DNA of 64,000 nucleotides from Metabacillus_B sp050107715. Lineage in GTDB: Bacteria; Bacillota; Bacilli; Bacillales; Bacillaceae. Below, one piece after another: positions 52,908 through 61,852 of this stretch. The position numbers were made by a program, and so were the translations under genes. Numbering within the stretch: the stretch's first letter is position 1; each line of letters starts with the position of its first letter. The notes under the pieces were generated by a model, which searched no databases, was not told the DNA's origin, and saw nothing but the letters and a program-made list of their open reading frames with translations. The stretch is from contig NZ_JBNILN010000005.1 of the NCBI RefSeq assembly GCF_050107715.1, positions 259,073 to 323,072 of the forward strand, given 5' to 3'.

Positions 52908-53610
52908 GTGCGGGTCCTCCCAATCGTTTTAAGATTTCTTCGTACGCTTCAGTCAAACTGCCAAGATCACGGCGAAAAACGTCTTTATCAAACTTTTCGT
53001 TTGTCTCTTTATCCCACAGGCGGCACGTATCAGGGGAAATTTCATCTGCCAGCAATATCGTTCCATCTTTCCGGAGGCCGAATTCAAGCTTGAAGTCTAT
53101 CAGTCTTACATTTCTCTCTGCAAAATACGGAATGAGCACTTCATTTACTTGGAGGGCTTTTGTTTTCAGTTCTTCGGTTTGTTCCGGCGATGCCGCATTC
53201 AGCAGCTTGATATGTGATTCGGTTATAAGCGGATCTCCGAGCGCATCATCCTTGTAGTAAAACTCAACAATCGGTTCAGGGATTGGTGTTCCTTCCTCGA
53301 TGCCGAGACGCTTTGCCATACTTCCGGCAACCGTATTCCGTACAACGACTTCAAGCGGAATAATCGTGACTTCCTCGACCAGCTGCTCCGTTTCAGAAAC
53401 TTTCCGGATCAAGTGGTTGGCAATTCCTGCTTCTTTGAGCTTTTCAAAAATCAGAACGGAAATCTCGTTATTCAATCGGCCTTTTCCGGTTATCTCTGTT
53501 TTTTTCTCTCCGTTAAATGCCGTAGCGGAGTCTTTATAGGAAACAAGAAATTCTCCCTCACGCTCTGTTCTGTAAATGCGCTTTGCTTTTCCCTCATAAA
53601 GCAATTCCAT
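52900..53610 (-). CDS. purC: SAICAR synthetase
   Basis: 236 residues. It couples CAIR and aspartate using ATP. LLYEGKAKRIYRTE, the IPLEVVVRNTVAGSMAKR segment and LIDFKLEFG ... LADEISPDTCRLWD are characteristic. ATG follows GGGAGGGCG. It is separated from purB by 264 bases containing a GC-rich repeat. Confidence 0.97.
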   Translation of the reverse strand: MELLYEGKAKRIYRTEREGEFLVSYKDSATAFNGEKKTEITGKGRLNNEISVLIFEKLKEAGIANHLIRKVSETEQLVEEVTIIPLEVVVRNTVAGSMAKRLGIEEGTPIPEPIVEFYYKDDALGDPLITESHIKLLNAASPEQTEELKTKALQVNEVLIPYFAERNVRLIDFKLEFGLRKDGTILLADEISPDTCRLWDKETNEKFDKDVFRRDLGSLTEAYEEILKRLGGPAHV

Positions 53611-53740
53611 TGATTTCGCCCTCCCGCAGTCGGAATATTAGGAATCTTAAGATTGGAAAGAGGCAAAGTTTTGCTTTGCCCCTTCAGTTTGAATGTTCTT
53701 GCAAACTTCGCTGGTAAGAAAAGGGTTGGATATGGTTGAT

Positions 53741-53860
53741 CTCCGCTCCAGGATGCTCACTTTCCGCGGGGCGGACGGTGAACATCCTCGGTGCGTAGCG
53801 CCTGCGGGGTCTCACCTGTCCCGCCGCTCCCACAGGAGTCCCGCACTTCTGCGAAACCCG
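53741..53860. repeat. GC-rich dispersed repeat between purB and purC
   Basis: About 120 bases of GC-rich sequence (TTTCCGCGGGGCGGACGG ... GTGCGTAGCGCCTGCGGGG ... CACAGGAGTCCCGCACTTC) with internal complementary arms such as GGATGCTCAC / GGTGAACATCC. Elements of this style are common between genes in Bacillaceae, in my knowledge. Here it sits within the pur transcription unit, on the untranslated stretch between purB and purC. Confidence 0.7.
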
Positions 53861-53874
53861 GGACTAATAAAAAT

Positions 53875-55167
53875 TTATAAACCGAGCCTGTTAAAAATGG
53901 CATCTACATTTTTCAAATGGTAGTTGTAATCGAAGCAGTCATCGATTACAGCTGGTGTTAACCGTTCGGTAACAGCCGGATCCGCTTCTACTAATGTGCG
54001 GAAGTGGACTTGTGTTTCCCAGGCCTCCATGGCTTTCGGCTGAACAAGATCGTACGCTGCTTCACGCGCCATGCCGGAATCGATGAGAGCAAGCAGAACG
54101 CGCTGGGAGTAAATCAGGCCATGAGTCCGGTCCATATTGCGCTTCATATTTTCCGGGAACACGGTCAGGTTTTTGATGATGTTTCCGAAGCGGTTCAGCA
54201 TATAATTCAGCGCAATCGTTGCATCCGGCAAAATGACCCGTTCAGCAGAGGAGTGGGAAATATCACGTTCATGCCATAGCGGAACATTTTCATAGGCCGT
54301 CATCATGTAACCGCGGATGACACGGGCAAGTCCTGTCATGTTTTCCGATCCGATTGGATTGCGTTTATGCGGCATCGCTGATGAACCTTTTTGTCCTTTT
54401 GCGAAAAATTCCTCGACCTCGCGCGTCTCACTCTTTTGAAGTCCCCGTACTTCTACAGCGAACTTTTCAATGGATGTTGCAATTAAGGCAAGGGTGCTCA
54501 TGTAGTCAGCGTGGCGGTCGCGCTGAAGGGTTTGCGTTGAGATCGGTGCTGCCTGAAGACCAAGCTTTTCGCACACATACTGTTCAACAAACGGATCGAT
54601 GTTGGCATACGTTCCAACCGCGCCTGACATTTTTCCAAATTCAATGCCTTCCGCAGAACGGTTAAACCGCTCCAGGTTCCGCTTCATTTCCTCATACCAC
54701 AGGCCGAGCTTCAGGCCGAATGTTGTCGGCTCTGCATGGACCCCGTGCGTACGGCCCATCATAACCGTATATTTGTGTTCAATTGCTTTATTTTTAAGAA
54801 TTTCAACAAAACGCTCAAGGTCGGCTCTTAAAATATTATTCGCCTGCTTCAAAAGGTAGGATAGCGCTGTATCTACGACATCTGTAGAAGTAAGACCGTA
54901 ATGGACCCATTTCCGCTCTTCGCCAAGCGTTTCAGAAACCGCTCTTGTAAAGGCAACAACATCATGTCTTGTTTCCTCTTCAATCTCTTTTATCCGGTTG
55001 ACGTTAAAGGACGCATTCTTGCGCAGCTGCACAGTATCTTCCTTAGGGATGACCCCAAGCTCCGCCCATGCTTCACATGCAAGAATTTCTACCTCAAGCC
55101 ATGCCTGGAAACGGTTCTCCTCTGTCCAGATGGCCCCCATTTCCGGCCTTGTATAACGTTCAATCAT
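53875..55167 (-). CDS. purB: Adenylosuccinate lyase
   Basis: 430 residues, fumarase superfamily. It cleaves SAICAR and adenylosuccinate, releasing fumarate. The signature SSAMPHKRNPIGSENMTG is clear, with catalytic His in MGRTHGVHAEPTTFG. ATG follows CGGAGGA. Third gene of the operon. Confidence 0.97.
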   Translation of the reverse strand: MIERYTRPEMGAIWTEENRFQAWLEVEILACEAWAELGVIPKEDTVQLRKNASFNVNRIKEIEEETRHDVVAFTRAVSETLGEERKWVHYGLTSTDVVDTALSYLLKQANNILRADLERFVEILKNKAIEHKYTVMMGRTHGVHAEPTTFGLKLGLWYEEMKRNLERFNRSAEGIEFGKMSGAVGTYANIDPFVEQYVCEKLGLQAAPISTQTLQRDRHADYMSTLALIATSIEKFAVEVRGLQKSETREVEEFFAKGQKGSSAMPHKRNPIGSENMTGLARVIRGYMMTAYENVPLWHERDISHSSAERVILPDATIALNYMLNRFGNIIKNLTVFPENMKRNMDRTHGLIYSQRVLLALIDSGMAREAAYDLVQPKAMEAWETQVHFRTLVEADPAVTERLTPAVIDDCFDYNYHLKNVDAIFNRLGL

Positions 55168-55185
55168 TGTAAATCCTCCGTTCTC

Positions 55186-56310
55186 CTATTGACCCCACTG
55201 ATTTGATATTTTCTCCATCGTTTCTTCAATGACGTCCGTTTTAAAGGTAACATGCCCCATTTTTCTCTTTGGCTTGTTTTCCTTTTTACCGTACAAGTAT
55301 AACGCAGCTTCATCCAAAAACGAAAGATTATTCAAAACCGCTTCGAGATGTTCGCCTAATACGTTCACCATCAGCCCTTTTTTCAATAAATCCGTCCTTC
55401 CGAGAGGCAAATTACAAACGGAACGGACATGCTGCTCAAACTGAGAGGTTTCGCATAAATCCATCGTGTAATGACCTGAATTGTGCGGCCTTGGCGCCAA
55501 TTCATTGATAAAAATCTCGCCGTCCTCTGCCAAAAACATTTCAACAGCCAGTGTACCGACCAATTCAAAGCGTTCAGCGAGCTTTAATGCTGCCGCTTTG
55601 GCCCTTTTCTCAGTGTCCGCTGTGATTCTTGCCGGAACAATACTTAAATGAAGAATGTTTTCACGGTGTACATTCTCAGCTGCCGGAAAGACCTTCACAT
55701 CCCCACTCGGGTTCCTTGTGACAATGATGGAGAGCTCTCTCTCAAAGGGAACCCATTTTTCAAGAATGCATTTACCTGTGTTCAGCAGTGCTTCTGCCTC
55801 TCCTATATCAGCCGGGCTTTTGATGACCGCCTGCCCTTTTCCATCGTAGCCTCCTCTGCACGTTTTCAGTACAGCAGGGAAGCCGATGTCCTCAAGCGCA
55901 TCTTCAAGGCCGTTGCCATTTTCAAGAATGCTGTAGGGCGCCACTTGGCAGCCTGTTTCCTGAATGGCTTCTTTTTCTGTCTGCCTGTCCTGGGTCAGGG
56001 AGAGCAGCCGGCTTCCCTGCGGAAGGTAGGCGTTGTTCTCAAGCCACAAAAGAGCATCATAATCAATGTTTTCAAATTCATATGTGATGACATCACTCAC
56101 AGAGGCAAGCTGCTTAATGGCATCAAGATCATTATAAGCCGCGGTGATTTCAATATCGGCGACCTGACCGCACGGACAATCAGGCGTCGGATCAAGCACA
56201 GCAATCCGGTAGCCCATATTCTTCGCATCCAGTGCCATCATTCGGCCAAGCTGTCCTCCGCCGATGATTCCAATGGTTTGGCCTGGTGCGATTTGCTTAA
56301 ACAAGGGCAT
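55186..56310 (-). CDS. purK: N5-carboxyaminoimidazole ribonucleotide synthetase
   Basis: 374 residues from ATG 56310. ATP-grasp enzyme that carboxylates AIR to N5-CAIR. IGIIGGGQLGRMMALDAKNMGY, LKTCRGGYDGKGQ and NELAPRPHNSGHYTMD are family marks. The start overlaps the purE stop by 14 bases; the longer frame to 56418 is purE overlap. Confidence 0.95.
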   Translation of the reverse strand: MPLFKQIAPGQTIGIIGGGQLGRMMALDAKNMGYRIAVLDPTPDCPCGQVADIEITAAYNDLDAIKQLASVSDVITYEFENIDYDALLWLENNAYLPQGSRLLSLTQDRQTEKEAIQETGCQVAPYSILENGNGLEDALEDIGFPAVLKTCRGGYDGKGQAVIKSPADIGEAEALLNTGKCILEKWVPFERELSIIVTRNPSGDVKVFPAAENVHRENILHLSIVPARITADTEKRAKAAALKLAERFELVGTLAVEMFLAEDGEIFINELAPRPHNSGHYTMDLCETSQFEQHVRSVCNLPLGRTDLLKKGLMVNVLGEHLEAVLNNLSFLDEAALYLYGKKENKPKRKMGHVTFKTDVIEETMEKISNQWGQ

Positions 56311-56785
56311 CACTGCTTTCAAGAACTGCCTGGCGGGTATCCTCTCTCCGTTTGGCAAGAGCTGCTTCAATCCTGCCGTCTGTAATGGAGAGAATCTGTG
56401 CCGCAAGCAGGGCCGCATTCACAGCACCAGCTTTACCTATTGCTACCGTGGCAACCGGTACGCCTCCCGGCATTTGCACAATGGAAAGCAGTGAATCAAG
56501 TCCGTTAAGAGCCTTCGACTGAACCGGTACGCCAATTACCGGCAAGGTTGTCTTTGCCGCAACCATCCCTGGAAGGTGCGCCGCACCCCCTGCACCGGCA
56601 ATAATGACTTTAAGTCCCCGTTCTCTCGCTGATTCTGCATATTCAAACATGAGCTCGGGCGTCCGGTGAGCAGATACAACTCTTTTTTCATAAAAAATCT
56701 CAAGTTCATCCAGCAGTTCGCACGCGTGCCTCATCGTTTCCCAATCTGACTGGCTTCCCATAATGACTCCAACCTGTTCGATCAC
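56297..56785 (-). CDS. purE: N5-CAIR mutase
   Basis: 162 residues. It converts N5-CAIR to CAIR. VGVIMGSQSDWETM, VSAHRTPELMFEYA and AGAGGAAHLPGMVAAKTTLPVIGVPV are characteristic. GTG 56785 (MIEQ) is preferred since GGGGGAG lies 5 bases upstream; the 15-base longer GTG start would overlap the SD. First gene of the pur operon. Confidence 0.95.
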   Translation of the reverse strand: MIEQVGVIMGSQSDWETMRHACELLDELEIFYEKRVVSAHRTPELMFEYAESARERGLKVIIAGAGGAAHLPGMVAAKTTLPVIGVPVQSKALNGLDSLLSIVQMPGGVPVATVAIGKAGAVNAALLAAQILSITDGRIEAALAKRREDTRQAVLESSDALV

Positions 56786-56854
56786 AGCGCTCTCCCCCAC
56801 TCTTTTTAAAATAAAGGCTTTTTAAAAACATAGCTGTTCATTGCAGCCAGCAGG

Positions 56855-56945
56855 CATTTGCTGATCCACGGCGGGAGGCGAGCCCCCATCTTGCTGGGAA
56901 TCTCACCTGTACTCTTAGTTCGGAATCTCCCGCTTCCCGCTCTGC
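56855..56945. repeat. Degenerate GC-rich repeat in the pur leader
   Basis: Between the riboswitch terminator and purE. GGCGGGAGGCGAGCC ... GGGAATCTCACCTGT ... GGGAATCTCCCGCTTCCCGC resembles the purB-purC element (shared GTCTCACCTGT-type core) but is shorter. Confidence 0.4.
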
Positions 56946-56975
56946 CAAACAGCTGCTATCAACTTTGCCTAATCG

Positions 56976-57021
56976 AAAAAAGCCCGGCCGTATGCTTAAG
57001 AGAAAGCAATACGAACCGGGC
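56976..57021 (-). terminator. Expression-platform terminator of the guanine riboswitch
   Basis: On the minus strand GCCCGG (57021-57016) pairs with CCGGGC (56987-56982), extended by CGTAT/ATACG and GCTT/AAGC inner pairs, then T to 56976. Guanine binding by the upstream aptamer would favour it. Confidence 0.9.
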
Positions 57022-57059
57022 ATAGTATGTAATTCCACTACGCTGGTTAATCCACTTTC

Positions 57060-57129
57060 CCTCATAGTCCGGTCATTTACGGTGTCCGGGTAGAAACTCT
57101 TGGGCCATATCCCCAACTTTATATGAAGG
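57060..57129 (-). promoter_or_regulatory. Guanine-type purine riboswitch aptamer
   Basis: Core on the minus strand: GGGGATATGGCCC, AGTTTCTACCCGG, ACCGTAAATGACCGGACTATG. P1 forms from CCTTCATA and TATGAGG. The specificity pyrimidine in GGACTATG is C, indicating guanine/hypoxanthine rather than adenine. It controls read-through into purE via the terminator at 56976. Confidence 0.93.
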
Positions 57130-57151
57130 CTTCGTCGTTATGTTCATCTAT

Positions 57152-57181
57152 ATCATAACAAGAGATTTTGTACCATGTCAA
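57152..57181 (-). promoter_or_regulatory. SigA promoter of the pur operon
   Basis: TTGACA (57181-57176), 18-base spacer, TATGAT (57157-57152) on the minus strand; transcription would start shortly before the riboswitch. Confidence 0.8.
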
Positions 57182-57186
57182 CACAA

Positions 57187-57230
57187 AATATCGAACATTA
57201 GTTTAAAATTATGGTATATCGTTCGGATTT
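57187..57230 (-). promoter_or_regulatory. PurBox pair (PurR operator)
   Basis: ATATCGAACATTAG (57188-57201) and, inverted, AAATCCGAACGATATA (57230-57215) match the PurR box core CGAAC, spaced as in B. subtilis pur. It lies upstream of the -35, so PRPP-sensitive repression by PurR is expected. Confidence 0.75.
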
Positions 57231-57429
57231 AGAGTAATTTCCCCTCGAATACGATCTTTCTTCCGGCTGGTTTTATCTCTGTCCTCCCATTTTCCTTTAC
57301 CTCCTGAAAAATAGGCTCCTCCATTCGGCGGACAGGAGCATATCCTTCTTCTTTCATACGGTCGAGAACAGTACCGATGCTTTCGTTCTCAGCGACCTCA
57401 AATTTCTTTTTTGCTGGTTTATCTGACAT
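57229..57429 (-). CDS. yebG: NETI-motif protein (YebG)
   Basis: 66 residues. Contains VAENESIGTVLDRMKEEGYAPVRRMEEPIFQEV, which matches the short NETI-motif family; B. subtilis yebG is also immediately upstream of purE. Function unknown. ATG follows AAAGAGGGA. Its end overlaps the PurBox region by two bases. Confidence 0.85.
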   Translation of the reverse strand: MSDKPAKKKFEVAENESIGTVLDRMKEEGYAPVRRMEEPIFQEVKENGRTEIKPAGRKIVFEGKLL

Positions 57430-57504
57430 GTATTGATCCCTCTTTTATCCTGACAGTAAATTTAGGCTTTAGTTGGTCTTGCGTCATTTCCTGAAAGCTA
57501 AATT

Positions 57505-57834
57505 TTAAGCAAGACTGTCTTTCGTATCCAAAGTCATCGTCATCTTCTCTCCATAATCTCCAATAAGCCCTCTGCGCATTCCGCACAGAGCAACCACCCT
57601 GATTCCTCGGTCTGGTTCATCAGGTCCCGGGTGTCTTACCGCTACTATGGATTCGAAGTCACGGTGCCCTTCCGATATCTCTTTCCTTGCAATAGCTTCT
57701 GCACAGTCGGTTATCCTCCCGATGCGAGCGGCTGTGATTAGTGTACTGAAAGCGGCTCCTGCATGGCTTCCCATATTTATAGTGCATCTTAATCACATTC
57801 TTAGCACCTCTGTTTGTTACATTATAATAGGGAA
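57505..57834 (-). pseudogene. Decayed cytidine deaminase-like gene
   Basis: From ATG 57774 an 89-residue frame reads like the core of a small cytidine deaminase: zinc-type TDCAEAIA, ISEGHRDFESIVAVRHPGPDEPDRGIRVVA. The second zinc motif, normally PCGMCRE, is LCGMRRG. The preceding family segment (KNVIKMHYKYGK) is found in another frame just upstream (57828-57783), so a frameshift near 57775 separates it. The C-terminus stops early. Loss of a zinc Cys plus the frameshift argue for a pseudogene. The 89-residue ORF could still be translated. Confidence 0.6.
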
Positions 57835-58149
57835 CTCAAGTGGGAACAAATCGGAATTTAAAAATTGAAGGAAAAAATAAGAAAGAAAGGCAGCGAGTAT
57901 AATAAGAAGAATATCGGAGATTTCATATATCAAATAAGTTGTGCGGAAATCGATTGTTCGGGATTGAACATGTACCCGCTAGTTAAATAAGGACTATTAA
58001 ACACCTCTGACAGTTCTTTATTTCCTGCTCCACTGCTCCAAATGCTAAACCGTCTGCTGCAAGAAGGGGGAGGGTTGTGATGTTGAGAATAGTAGTGGGT
58101 TTTTCCTTTTCCCCCTCACCTAACTAACCCTTGAATAGATCCTGTTGCG
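57835..58149. other. Intergenic region with no recognised feature
   Basis: About 315 bases between the decayed deaminase and the lipase-domain gene. No ORF, terminator or repeat is convincing. Confidence 0.4.
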
Positions 58150-60210
58150 CTACTTAACAGGAACTGTTTGATTAACGGTACAGCACTCAATCTGACTTTT
58201 AAGGGAATCGAAATTGTCAGTAAGATCTCGGGAAATATCGCATAACGCAGTGATTGCATTGGATTCATGGTCAGATAATTGAAAGATAATATCCTTAAAT
58301 ATGGTGTTTAAGTATTCCAGAGTATTTAGAGAGGCTTGGTTATAAAGCTGTACATTTCTGTAATTACTGGTTTCAAAAATAGCAGTCTCAAAATATGGCT
58401 GGAAAAACTCAATGATTTGAGGGAAATGAATAATTAGTTTTGCAATTCCTTCTTGAAGTCCTTCAACAAGACTTAGTGCTTCATCAATTTTTTTAACTAT
58501 TTTATCGGTTAAATTTTTTATTTGCGCATCAAATTTATTAAAAAGTCCCAAAAGGTCGGGTGTAATCGAAACCGCAAAAGCAGAGGCACCTTTAACTGCA
58601 AAAATGATGCTTTGTAATATTACTGCGGCAGCTGTTAATAGACCCTCAAGACCCACGAGGACAGGCAGCAGCTTGAAAGTACATGCTGTTTTAAAAACAT
58701 CATAGCCTGATTCAAAAACGAGATCCTTAAGATCAATAGAAAATTGAAAGTATGGGGACTCCTCCATAGTTCCGGTAAAGGGTTCTGGAACAAACCCTAT
58801 ATCCTGTATAGCCCCAGTGCCGTTCGCAATATTATTTTTAATATTCTCCTCCCGATTAAAAATCTCATTAGCTGTACTGCTGATCTGAGTCTTAAAATGT
58901 TCAATCTGGGAAGTGATTGCCGATGTATTTTTTTGGAGTATCTGATAGTGCGCGTTGTATTCATTCACGACTGCATCATTTGTAAAGTCAGTACCTCCAC
59001 GAATCAGCAGCGGGATGGCTGCTTCAATGATGTGACTGAACATGGATGTAGTTTGAGTAACGGCATCAAGGGAGTGATTTACTTCTTTACGCAAGGGAGA
59101 GAATAAACTTTCCACACTAATATCTGTTGAGGTTATAAATTCCACTAGCTGTGAAGGGGGAGAGTTTAAAATATTATTTAGACCTCTGCAGAGATCCTCT
59201 GCAACATCAATGATTGTGCTGCAGCTGGTCAAAAGTGATTTTGCAGCTTCACCGGTTTTTGTTAGGCTTTGGATAGCCGGATCACCTACCGTTGCTTCTA
59301 TCTTATTAATTAATATTTCCTGCAATTTTTCAATCCTTCTATTAAAAGCATCGGCTTCGCTTTGAACAATAGTTTCACTTCCAGCAACGTATTTGCTGAT
59401 CAGTAAAGCCCTGTCTTTAATTTCCGTATCCAGGCTATCAACGAGAGTGGTCAGGGCATCTTTATCCAATCTAATCCTGGCAGAAGCACCGGCCCCATAG
59501 AGCGGCTCCCCGGTCCAGATGCTGACAGCTATAAATTCGTCTGCACCAATATTATCAATTAAAGGATTTTTCGGATTACCATATCCTGTATGGTTGTTAG
59601 CGGAATATTCAAAGCCGGGTAAACCATTGTTAATGGTAATATGATTTCCAGGAACCCGGTCTGCCAGATCTACGTTTACTAAAGCTCCGGTTAAAGGATC
59701 GTACATCCCAAAATAACTGGTCATGTTCGGATAATCCTTTTCAGGATCGACCATACCTTTTGGAAGGGGGGCAGGATTATATGCTACGGCTTTAAGATCA
59801 GGGTTATTAATTCCGACACTGAGAGCAAGTCCCCCTGCCAGAGAATTCCCAGCTACAGAAGTCAATGGTTCATACTCTTTTTCCATTTTTTCGTAATATT
59901 CATTTGCCTCTTTAATCTGTTGAATTTCCAGATCAGTTAATAGTTGGACATCAGTGTAAATGTCACTATAGTTCTTATCCTGTCCAGGTTCTGTTCCAAT
60001 AAAAATAATTGAATATTCATCAGTGTCGACATTTTTTACGGTTAATGCGTCAAAGCCGCTAGGACTATTATAGGTGGTATCTACCACTAAATATGAACTA
60101 TCATTAACATCAAATTCTTGTCTTTCAAGAGGAAAACTGTAAGCAGCATTACCTGACAACTCAACTAGATCTTTATCTAAACTTATATTTTTGGAAACTT
60201 CAGTAGACAT
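58150..60210 (-). CDS. Lipase-domain/helical protein, TslA-like candidate type VII toxin
   Basis: 686 residues, no signal peptide. The N-terminal about 210 residues look like a class 3 lipase/phospholipase: strand YSIIFIGTEPGQ, nucleophile motif VAGNSLAGG (Ser123), then AVAYNPAPLP; Asp181 (or Asp184) and His207 are candidate triad partners. The rest (about 240-686) is mostly helical with a hydrophobic stretch (about 530-580). S. aureus TslA has this reverse order, with a phospholipase first and an LXG-like helical targeting domain last. It lies 16 bases after a DUF1672 lipoprotein gene and is AT-richer than neighbours. SD AGGTGG. Assignment as a T7SS toxin is inference; small helical partner genes were not found. 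Confidence 0.7.
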   Translation of the reverse strand: MSTEVSKNISLDKDLVELSGNAAYSFPLERQEFDVNDSSYLVVDTTYNSPSGFDALTVKNVDTDEYSIIFIGTEPGQDKNYSDIYTDVQLLTDLEIQQIKEANEYYEKMEKEYEPLTSVAGNSLAGGLALSVGINNPDLKAVAYNPAPLPKGMVDPEKDYPNMTSYFGMYDPLTGALVNVDLADRVPGNHITINNGLPGFEYSANNHTGYGNPKNPLIDNIGADEFIAVSIWTGEPLYGAGASARIRLDKDALTTLVDSLDTEIKDRALLISKYVAGSETIVQSEADAFNRRIEKLQEILINKIEATVGDPAIQSLTKTGEAAKSLLTSCSTIIDVAEDLCRGLNNILNSPPSQLVEFITSTDISVESLFSPLRKEVNHSLDAVTQTTSMFSHIIEAAIPLLIRGGTDFTNDAVVNEYNAHYQILQKNTSAITSQIEHFKTQISSTANEIFNREENIKNNIANGTGAIQDIGFVPEPFTGTMEESPYFQFSIDLKDLVFESGYDVFKTACTFKLLPVLVGLEGLLTAAAVILQSIIFAVKGASAFAVSITPDLLGLFNKFDAQIKNLTDKIVKKIDEALSLVEGLQEGIAKLIIHFPQIIEFFQPYFETAIFETSNYRNVQLYNQASLNTLEYLNTIFKDIIFQLSDHESNAITALCDISRDLTDNFDSLKSQIECCTVNQTVPVK

Positions 60211-60226
60211 TGTGATTCCACCTGTT

Positions 60227-61135
60227 CTATTTTATTATTATGGTGCCATCCTTTGACTGCAATTGATTTTCTTCGCTTCCGGTACCAGTGTCTTTATATA
60301 TTTTGTTTCCATTTAAATACACTACGTAATTACCTGGGGGTAAGTTGTTGGACTTCTTCAAACCTTCAACCACCTTATTAAGAACATCTATATCAGGCTT
60401 AACGTTCTCTTCTTTCATATAAAGCTGAATGGTAATTAGCAGGTTAGAAGGATCTATGTCGTAATGCTTCATAGAATTCACTTTTTCCATTGTGCTTTGG
60501 GGATTTTCAATGTATTGCTTACCTAAATTTTCGAGTGACTCATCTAGAGGTGTAATGTAGAAATCCTGAGTAGTAAAACCTGATGTAGAAGTATTATTTA
60601 TTGCTTCAGTTCTTCTCCCTGTAATTTGATAACTATTTTTTACATTAGTTAAATATCTCTTAAGTTCTCTAATTTTATCCTTATAGATAATGGCATAAAG
60701 CCCACCTTCTATCCCATTTTCTACTTGTCCTTTAAGTGTTTTTACATTATCGGCATTTGTTGACACAATTGCATAAGTGTGGAATTTGGGTTCGTCTGTA
60801 GATTCTACGAAAGCAGTAAAACCATCTTGGTTGCCAACGATATTATGGAGTATAATCTTTGTTTTATAGTTGCTGATAAAATAGTTCTTAACGGCTTTTT
60901 CGATTTCTTTTTTCTTTTCAGGAGAAATTTTATTGTTGCCTTTGCTATTTGGCAGAACAAGCCCTTCTCCAGTGTAATCCTGTACCCCAATTACATTCTG
61001 ATCAGAAGCGCCTGTCCCTTCACCTTTATTAACTTGTTTATTTGAATTACTTTCTAACCTCTCCAAACTTGAACACCCTCCCGTTAATAAAATTAAACTT
61101 AGACCAATAGACAAGACACTATATGTAACTTTCAT
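60227..61135 (-). CDS. DUF1672 lipoprotein (candidate immunity protein), copy 1
   Basis: 302 residues. Signal peptide ends LLTGGC, a slightly atypical lipobox, so likely lipid-anchored outside. Family marks: VQDYTGEGLVLPNSKGN, KAVKNYFISNYKT, HNIVGNQDGFTAFVESTDEPKFHTYAIV and C-terminal LITIQLYMKE ... LPPGNYVVYLNGNKIYK. DUF1672 lipoproteins are known from staphylococci and bacilli. Pairing with a lipase-domain protein suggests an immunity role, as for TilA with TslA. ATG follows GGGAGG; the leader sequence is shared with copy 2. Confidence 0.85.
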   Translation of the reverse strand: MKVTYSVLSIGLSLILLTGGCSSLERLESNSNKQVNKGEGTGASDQNVIGVQDYTGEGLVLPNSKGNNKISPEKKKEIEKAVKNYFISNYKTKIILHNIVGNQDGFTAFVESTDEPKFHTYAIVSTNADNVKTLKGQVENGIEGGLYAIIYKDKIRELKRYLTNVKNSYQITGRRTEAINNTSTSGFTTQDFYITPLDESLENLGKQYIENPQSTMEKVNSMKHYDIDPSNLLITIQLYMKEENVKPDIDVLNKVVEGLKKSNNLPPGNYVVYLNGNKIYKDTGTGSEENQLQSKDGTIIIK

Positions 61136-61415
61136 TATTTTCCTCCCTTAATAATGTTTAAGTTCTCACCTATTTTAATAAAGATCTTAGATTAAAGTAA
61201 CAAAATATTTTACAGTTTACCTATTCATTTAAATTGCAGGAGTTTATACAGATGAGTTGTTAAAAATCATCTCATCATATTCACAATATGACTTTAGTAA
61301 TATACCTTTACAATTATGTTTATAAACCTAATATTTACATTAAAGTAAAAAAGAAACTTCACTCAGATCAAGATTTCCTGCTACAGTAACAATAATCTTT
61401 ATTCTAAACTCCTTA

Positions 61416-61630
61416 TTATAAAATCGTTGAAGTTCTTAGCCTGTTATCTCTTATTCCGGTAGATTTTTTATCAAATTGATTATGATTCAAACGAACCCTG
61501 TATTTTCCTGGAAGTAAACTATTGTTGGTGTTTATTTCCTGTACATTTTTTTGTATCCTTAGATTGCTCTGCGCCTCATTCCTTCATATACAACTCTATA
61601 GTGATAAAAATCACAGGCGGTTTTTTCAAA
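61416..61630 (-). pseudogene. C-terminal remnant of a third DUF1672 gene
   Basis: The minus strand reads VIFITIELYMKE then a stop. After a frame change it reads NNSLLPGKYRVRLNHNQFDK and continues through RDNRLRTSTIL to a stop at 61416. Both pieces match the C-terminal region of the two intact copies (ITIQLYMKE; NNSKLPRGVYSIILN). The rest of the gene is missing, and in-frame stops show it is dead. Confidence 0.75.
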
Positions 61631-61734
61631 AATATTCAAAGAGCCTTCTCTCAATACGTGCAAAGACCCCCTCGGGTTTTTTACAATAAATAAGAAGAAA
61701 GGCGGGCTAATTTTAGTAACCTTCAGTTAATGGA

Positions 61735-61842
61735 CTAAACATTCAAATAAGAAAGCCCGTTATTGCTTGGATATTCATAAGCACTACTGCCTAACAGCTC
61801 CACTAAAGCTCTATCTATACTTTTACTGGTTTTTGAAGACAT
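61735..61842 (-). pseudogene. N-terminal remnant of a second lipase-domain gene
   Basis: 35 codons from ATG 61842 (SD TAGGAG): MSSKTSKSIDRALVELLGSS then AYEYPSNNG, ending at TAG 61735. It aligns with the start of the 686-residue protein (MSTEVSKNISLDKDLVELSG, NAAYSFP). It lies 10 bases after the copy 2 lipoprotein, the same arrangement as the intact pair, so it is the left end of a truncated duplicate. Confidence 0.75.
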
Positions 61843-61852
61843 ATTAAAGCTC

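Noticed and set aside
57505..57774. Intact small deaminase gene
   Set aside because: The second zinc motif is destroyed and the N-terminal segment lies in another frame.
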